Source: Rhizobiales bacterium CCH3-A5
Lineage (GTDB): Bacteria > Pseudomonadota > Alphaproteobacteria > Rhizobiales > Beijerinckiaceae
DNA: 8,967 bases
Assembly (NCBI GenBank): GCA_001556025.1
Contig: LSIB01000174.1
Location: 1 to 8,967 of the forward strand
Reading direction: 5' to 3'
Below the pieces are notes generated by a model. The model was given only the letters and a program-made list of their open reading frames with translations. It was not told the DNA's origin and made no database searches. Shown one piece after another: positions 8,153-8,967 of this stretch. Within the stretch, counting starts at the first letter, position 1; every line of letters starts with the position of its first letter. The translations under genes and the position numbers were made by a program.

Positions 8153-8173
8153 CGGCCCTCCTCGTGTGCGTAC
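8153..8173 (-). repeat. IS66 right terminal inverted repeat
   Basis: On the minus strand this reads GTACGCACACGAGG then AGGGCCG, pairing with the left end at 16 of 21 positions. It fixes the outer boundary of the element 76 bp beyond the tnpC stop. The sequence from 8174 onward codes for an unrelated IS3-family transposase fragment. Confidence 0.78.
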
Positions 8174-8585
8174 GCTGCATCTGGAATATCCCTTCGCTGG
8201 CAGCCGCATGTTGCAGGGGCTTCTCGGGGCCGATGGCCATAGGGCCGGGCGTCTTCACGTCGCCACGCTGATGAAGCGCATGGGGATCGAGGCGCTCTAT
8301 CGCCGACCGAACACCTCGAAGCCGACGCCGGGGCACAAGAACTTCCCCTATCTCTTGCGCAAGCTGCCGGTGACGCGTCCCAACCAGGTCTGGGCGATGG
8401 ACATAACCTACATCCCCATGGCGCGGGGCTTCGTCTATCTGACGGCCGTCGTCGACTGGTTCAGCCGCAAGGTTCTGGCCTGGCGGCTCTCGATCACCAT
8501 GGACGTCGCCTTCTGCGTCGAGGCCGTCGAGGAGGCGATGGCGCGCTTCGGCAAGCCGGATATCTTCAATACGGATAGTAAATAG
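8174..8585 (+). pseudogene. IS3-family transposase OrfB fragment, both ends lost
   Basis: From 8175 the frame reads LHLEYPFAGSRMLQGLLGADGH, then HVATLMKRMGIEALYRRPN, VTRPNQVWAMDITYIPMARG, and AVVDWFSRKVLAWRLS. These are characteristic of the HTH_21 and integrase-core segments of IS3-family OrfB. The first two catalytic acids of the DDE domain are visible, in WAMDITY and in IFNTD (ending 8576). After NTD the expected continuation (QGSQFTS-like) is replaced by SK and a stop at 8583-8585, so the third catalytic Glu is missing. The N-terminal part is cut off at the IS66 right end, and neither orfA nor the missing 5' part of orfB lies left of the IS66. This is a dead remnant. Family is sure; subgroup is not resolved. 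Confidence 0.85.
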
Positions 8586-8596
8586 ATCGAAGCCAG

Positions 8597-8729
8597 TTCC
8601 CGGGCGGCCTGTCTCAAACACAGATCGACCGTTTGGTAGGCTGGCGCCGTGAGGCGCCCGGTGCGGTCTGACCCGCACTCCGATCGACCCGCCAGTGTCT
8701 TTCCCCGGACCTGTCGGCCGCCCGGGAAC
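8597..8729 (+). ncRNA. Candidate structured RNA in an IS110-type left end (possible bridge RNA)
   Basis: The segment is closed by a perfect 14-bp inverted repeat, GTTCCCGGGCGGCC (8597-8610) and its complement (8716-8729). Inside are CAAAC/GTTTG (8616-8620/8632-8636) with an 11-nt loop containing GATCGACC, GGCGCC-GTGA-GGCGCC (8643-8658, a GNRA tetraloop), and GTGCGG/CCGCAC (8661-8666/8673-8678). An alternative long-range pair, CTGGCG (8641-8646) with CGCCAG (8690-8695), competes with the GNRA hairpin. No open reading frame is convincing here. The region stands upstream of what looks like an IS110 transposase start, and IS110-group elements encode a bridge RNA in the non-coding left end. The inverted repeats are seen directly; RNA identity, strand limits and function are inferred. 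A plain hairpin array or protein-binding end is the alternative. Confidence 0.45.
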
Positions 8730-8857
8730 GCCTTGCGGAGAGGGTTCGCCTCGCCGTTGCCTGTGACCCGAGAAGGGCCTGACCATCCGGTCACGTTACT
8801 GTCCTGTCCGTGCAGCTGTCCCGGCGAGCCGTTTGGTGATCGAGCCGGGAGAGCAGC
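8730..8857 (+). other. Remainder of the non-coding leader before the IS110-like start
   Basis: No gene is seen in this 128-bp stretch. It contains a switch-like set of repeats: GTGACC (8763-8768) and TGACC (8780-8784) can each pair with GGTCAC (8789-8794), giving mutually exclusive hairpins. It ends in the stem described at 8819-8850. It is probably part of the IS110 left end; transcript limits cannot be read. Confidence 0.35.
8819..8853 (+). promoter_or_regulatory. Stem overlapping the Shine-Dalgarno of the IS110-like start
   Basis: TCCCGGC (8819-8825) pairs perfectly with GCCGGGA (8844-8850) across an 18-nt loop. The right arm covers most of GGGAGAG (8847-8853), the ribosome binding site 4 nt before the ATG at 8858. 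If the stem forms in the mRNA it would limit translation of the transposase. This is inferred from sequence only. Confidence 0.4.
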
Positions 8858-8950
8858 ATGGCCATAAAGGATGATGCGAACGTCTGTGCCATCGTTGGAG
8901 GCGTGGATACACGGGACTGTCAGGATTTCCGTGTGCGGGCGGCGGGTTGA
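8858..8950 (+). pseudogene. IS110-family transposase N-terminal fragment
   Basis: From ATG 8858, with GGGAGAG upstream, the frame begins MAIKDDANVCAIVGGVDT (18 codons to 8911). GGVDT matches the start of the RuvC-like DEDD domain of IS110 transposases, usually GG(I/V)DTHKDxHVAAV, in which the Asp is catalytic. After T18 the expected HKD is lost; the frame reads R-D-C-Q-D... and stops at TGA 8948-8950. The break is abrupt rather than a point change, suggesting interruption by another element near 8912. With so few residues the family call rests on one motif plus the long structured leader, and a chance resemblance cannot be excluded. Confidence 0.55.
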
Positions 8951-8967
8951 ACATCAGGCCGCCATGG
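8913..8967 (+). mobile_element. Possible end of a fourth insertion sequence (IS256-like), incomplete
   Basis: Starting exactly where IS110-like coding is lost, the sequence reads GGGACTGTCAGGATTTC and then CGTGTG, which resembles IS256-family terminal repeats by general pattern (ending in a GTGT block). The matching end and transposase would lie beyond the window. This is recognition from memory without an alignment. A simple deletion junction would look the same. Confidence 0.3.

Larger units (their letters stand above)
5601..8173 (+). mobile_element. IS66-family insertion sequence, structurally complete (2573 bp)
   Basis: The element carries tnpA, tnpB and tnpC in the order and spacing of IS66. 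It is bounded by imperfect inverted repeats starting GTAC at 5601 and, on the other strand, at 8173. Length is in the usual IS66 range (about 2.5-2.7 kb). IS66 elements normally duplicate 8 bp of target, but the flanks here (GGTGGCAA left, GCTGCATC right) do not match. All three genes are open, so it may still be mobile. The left end interrupts the GT2 gene, and the right end abuts an IS3-family orfB remnant. Confidence 0.88.

Noticed and set aside
8040..8585. A single 181-codon gene spanning the end of tnpC and the IS3 fragment
   Set aside because: The first 45 codons are tnpC and IS66-end DNA in another frame; only the part from about 8174 is IS3 OrfB, so the apparent gene is a fusion across the IS boundary.
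8660..8679. Start of a group II intron (GTGCGG)
   Set aside because: No domain V-like hairpin or reverse transcriptase is seen, and the hexamer is explained as one arm of a local hairpin.
1..8967. CRISPR array, tRNA or rRNA genes
   Set aside because: No regularly spaced repeats and no tRNA- or rRNA-like conserved segments were seen on either strand.

Overview
The window looks like a piece of an alphaproteobacterial chromosome or large plasmid, probably Hyphomicrobiales (rhizobia, Methylobacterium and relatives). This is inferred from the high GC content, the style of the proteins and the mix of IS66, IS3 and IS110 insertion sequences. No marker gene fixes the taxon. The window has two halves: a surface-glycan locus (about 1-5600) and a pile-up of insertion sequences (5601-8967).

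Glycan locus. On the minus strand lie two large polytopic membrane proteins in the order GT39/PMT-like (3842 to 2190) then YfhO-like (2139 to 91). They are 50 bp apart and probably form one transcription unit. Across a 250-bp divergent intergenic region, the plus strand carries a UDP-glucuronate decarboxylase gene (UDP-xylose synthase, 4093-5059), followed 24 bp later by a family 2 glycosyltransferase (5084 onward). The UDP-xylose synthase would make a nucleotide sugar. The GT2 resembles polyprenyl-phosphate sugar synthases of the GtrB/DPM type. The GT-C-type membrane proteins could then use lipid-linked sugar on the periplasmic side. The plus-strand arm is damaged: the decarboxylase has a +1 frameshift at a run of eight T (4203-4210), and the GT2 is cut after residue 172 by an insertion sequence.

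Insertion-sequence region. A structurally complete IS66-family element (5601-8173, 2573 bp) has imperfect terminal inverted repeats and intact tnpA, tnpB and tnpC. Its flanks show no 8-bp target duplication, and its right end abuts an IS3-family orfB fragment (8174-8576) that has lost both ends. This implies a deletion or recombination after insertion. About 280 bp of non-coding DNA follow, rich in inverted repeats (including a perfect 14-bp pair, 8597-8610/8716-8729), and lead into the first 18 codons of an apparent IS110-family transposase (8858-8912). That arrangement matches an IS110-group left end, which in characterised members encodes a bridge (seek) RNA. The transposase reading frame then runs into what may be the end of a fourth element, possibly IS256-like, at 8913.

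The most interesting part is the structured region 8586-8857, a candidate IS110 bridge-RNA locus left as a relic. The T8 frameshift in the UDP-xylose synthase gene is second.
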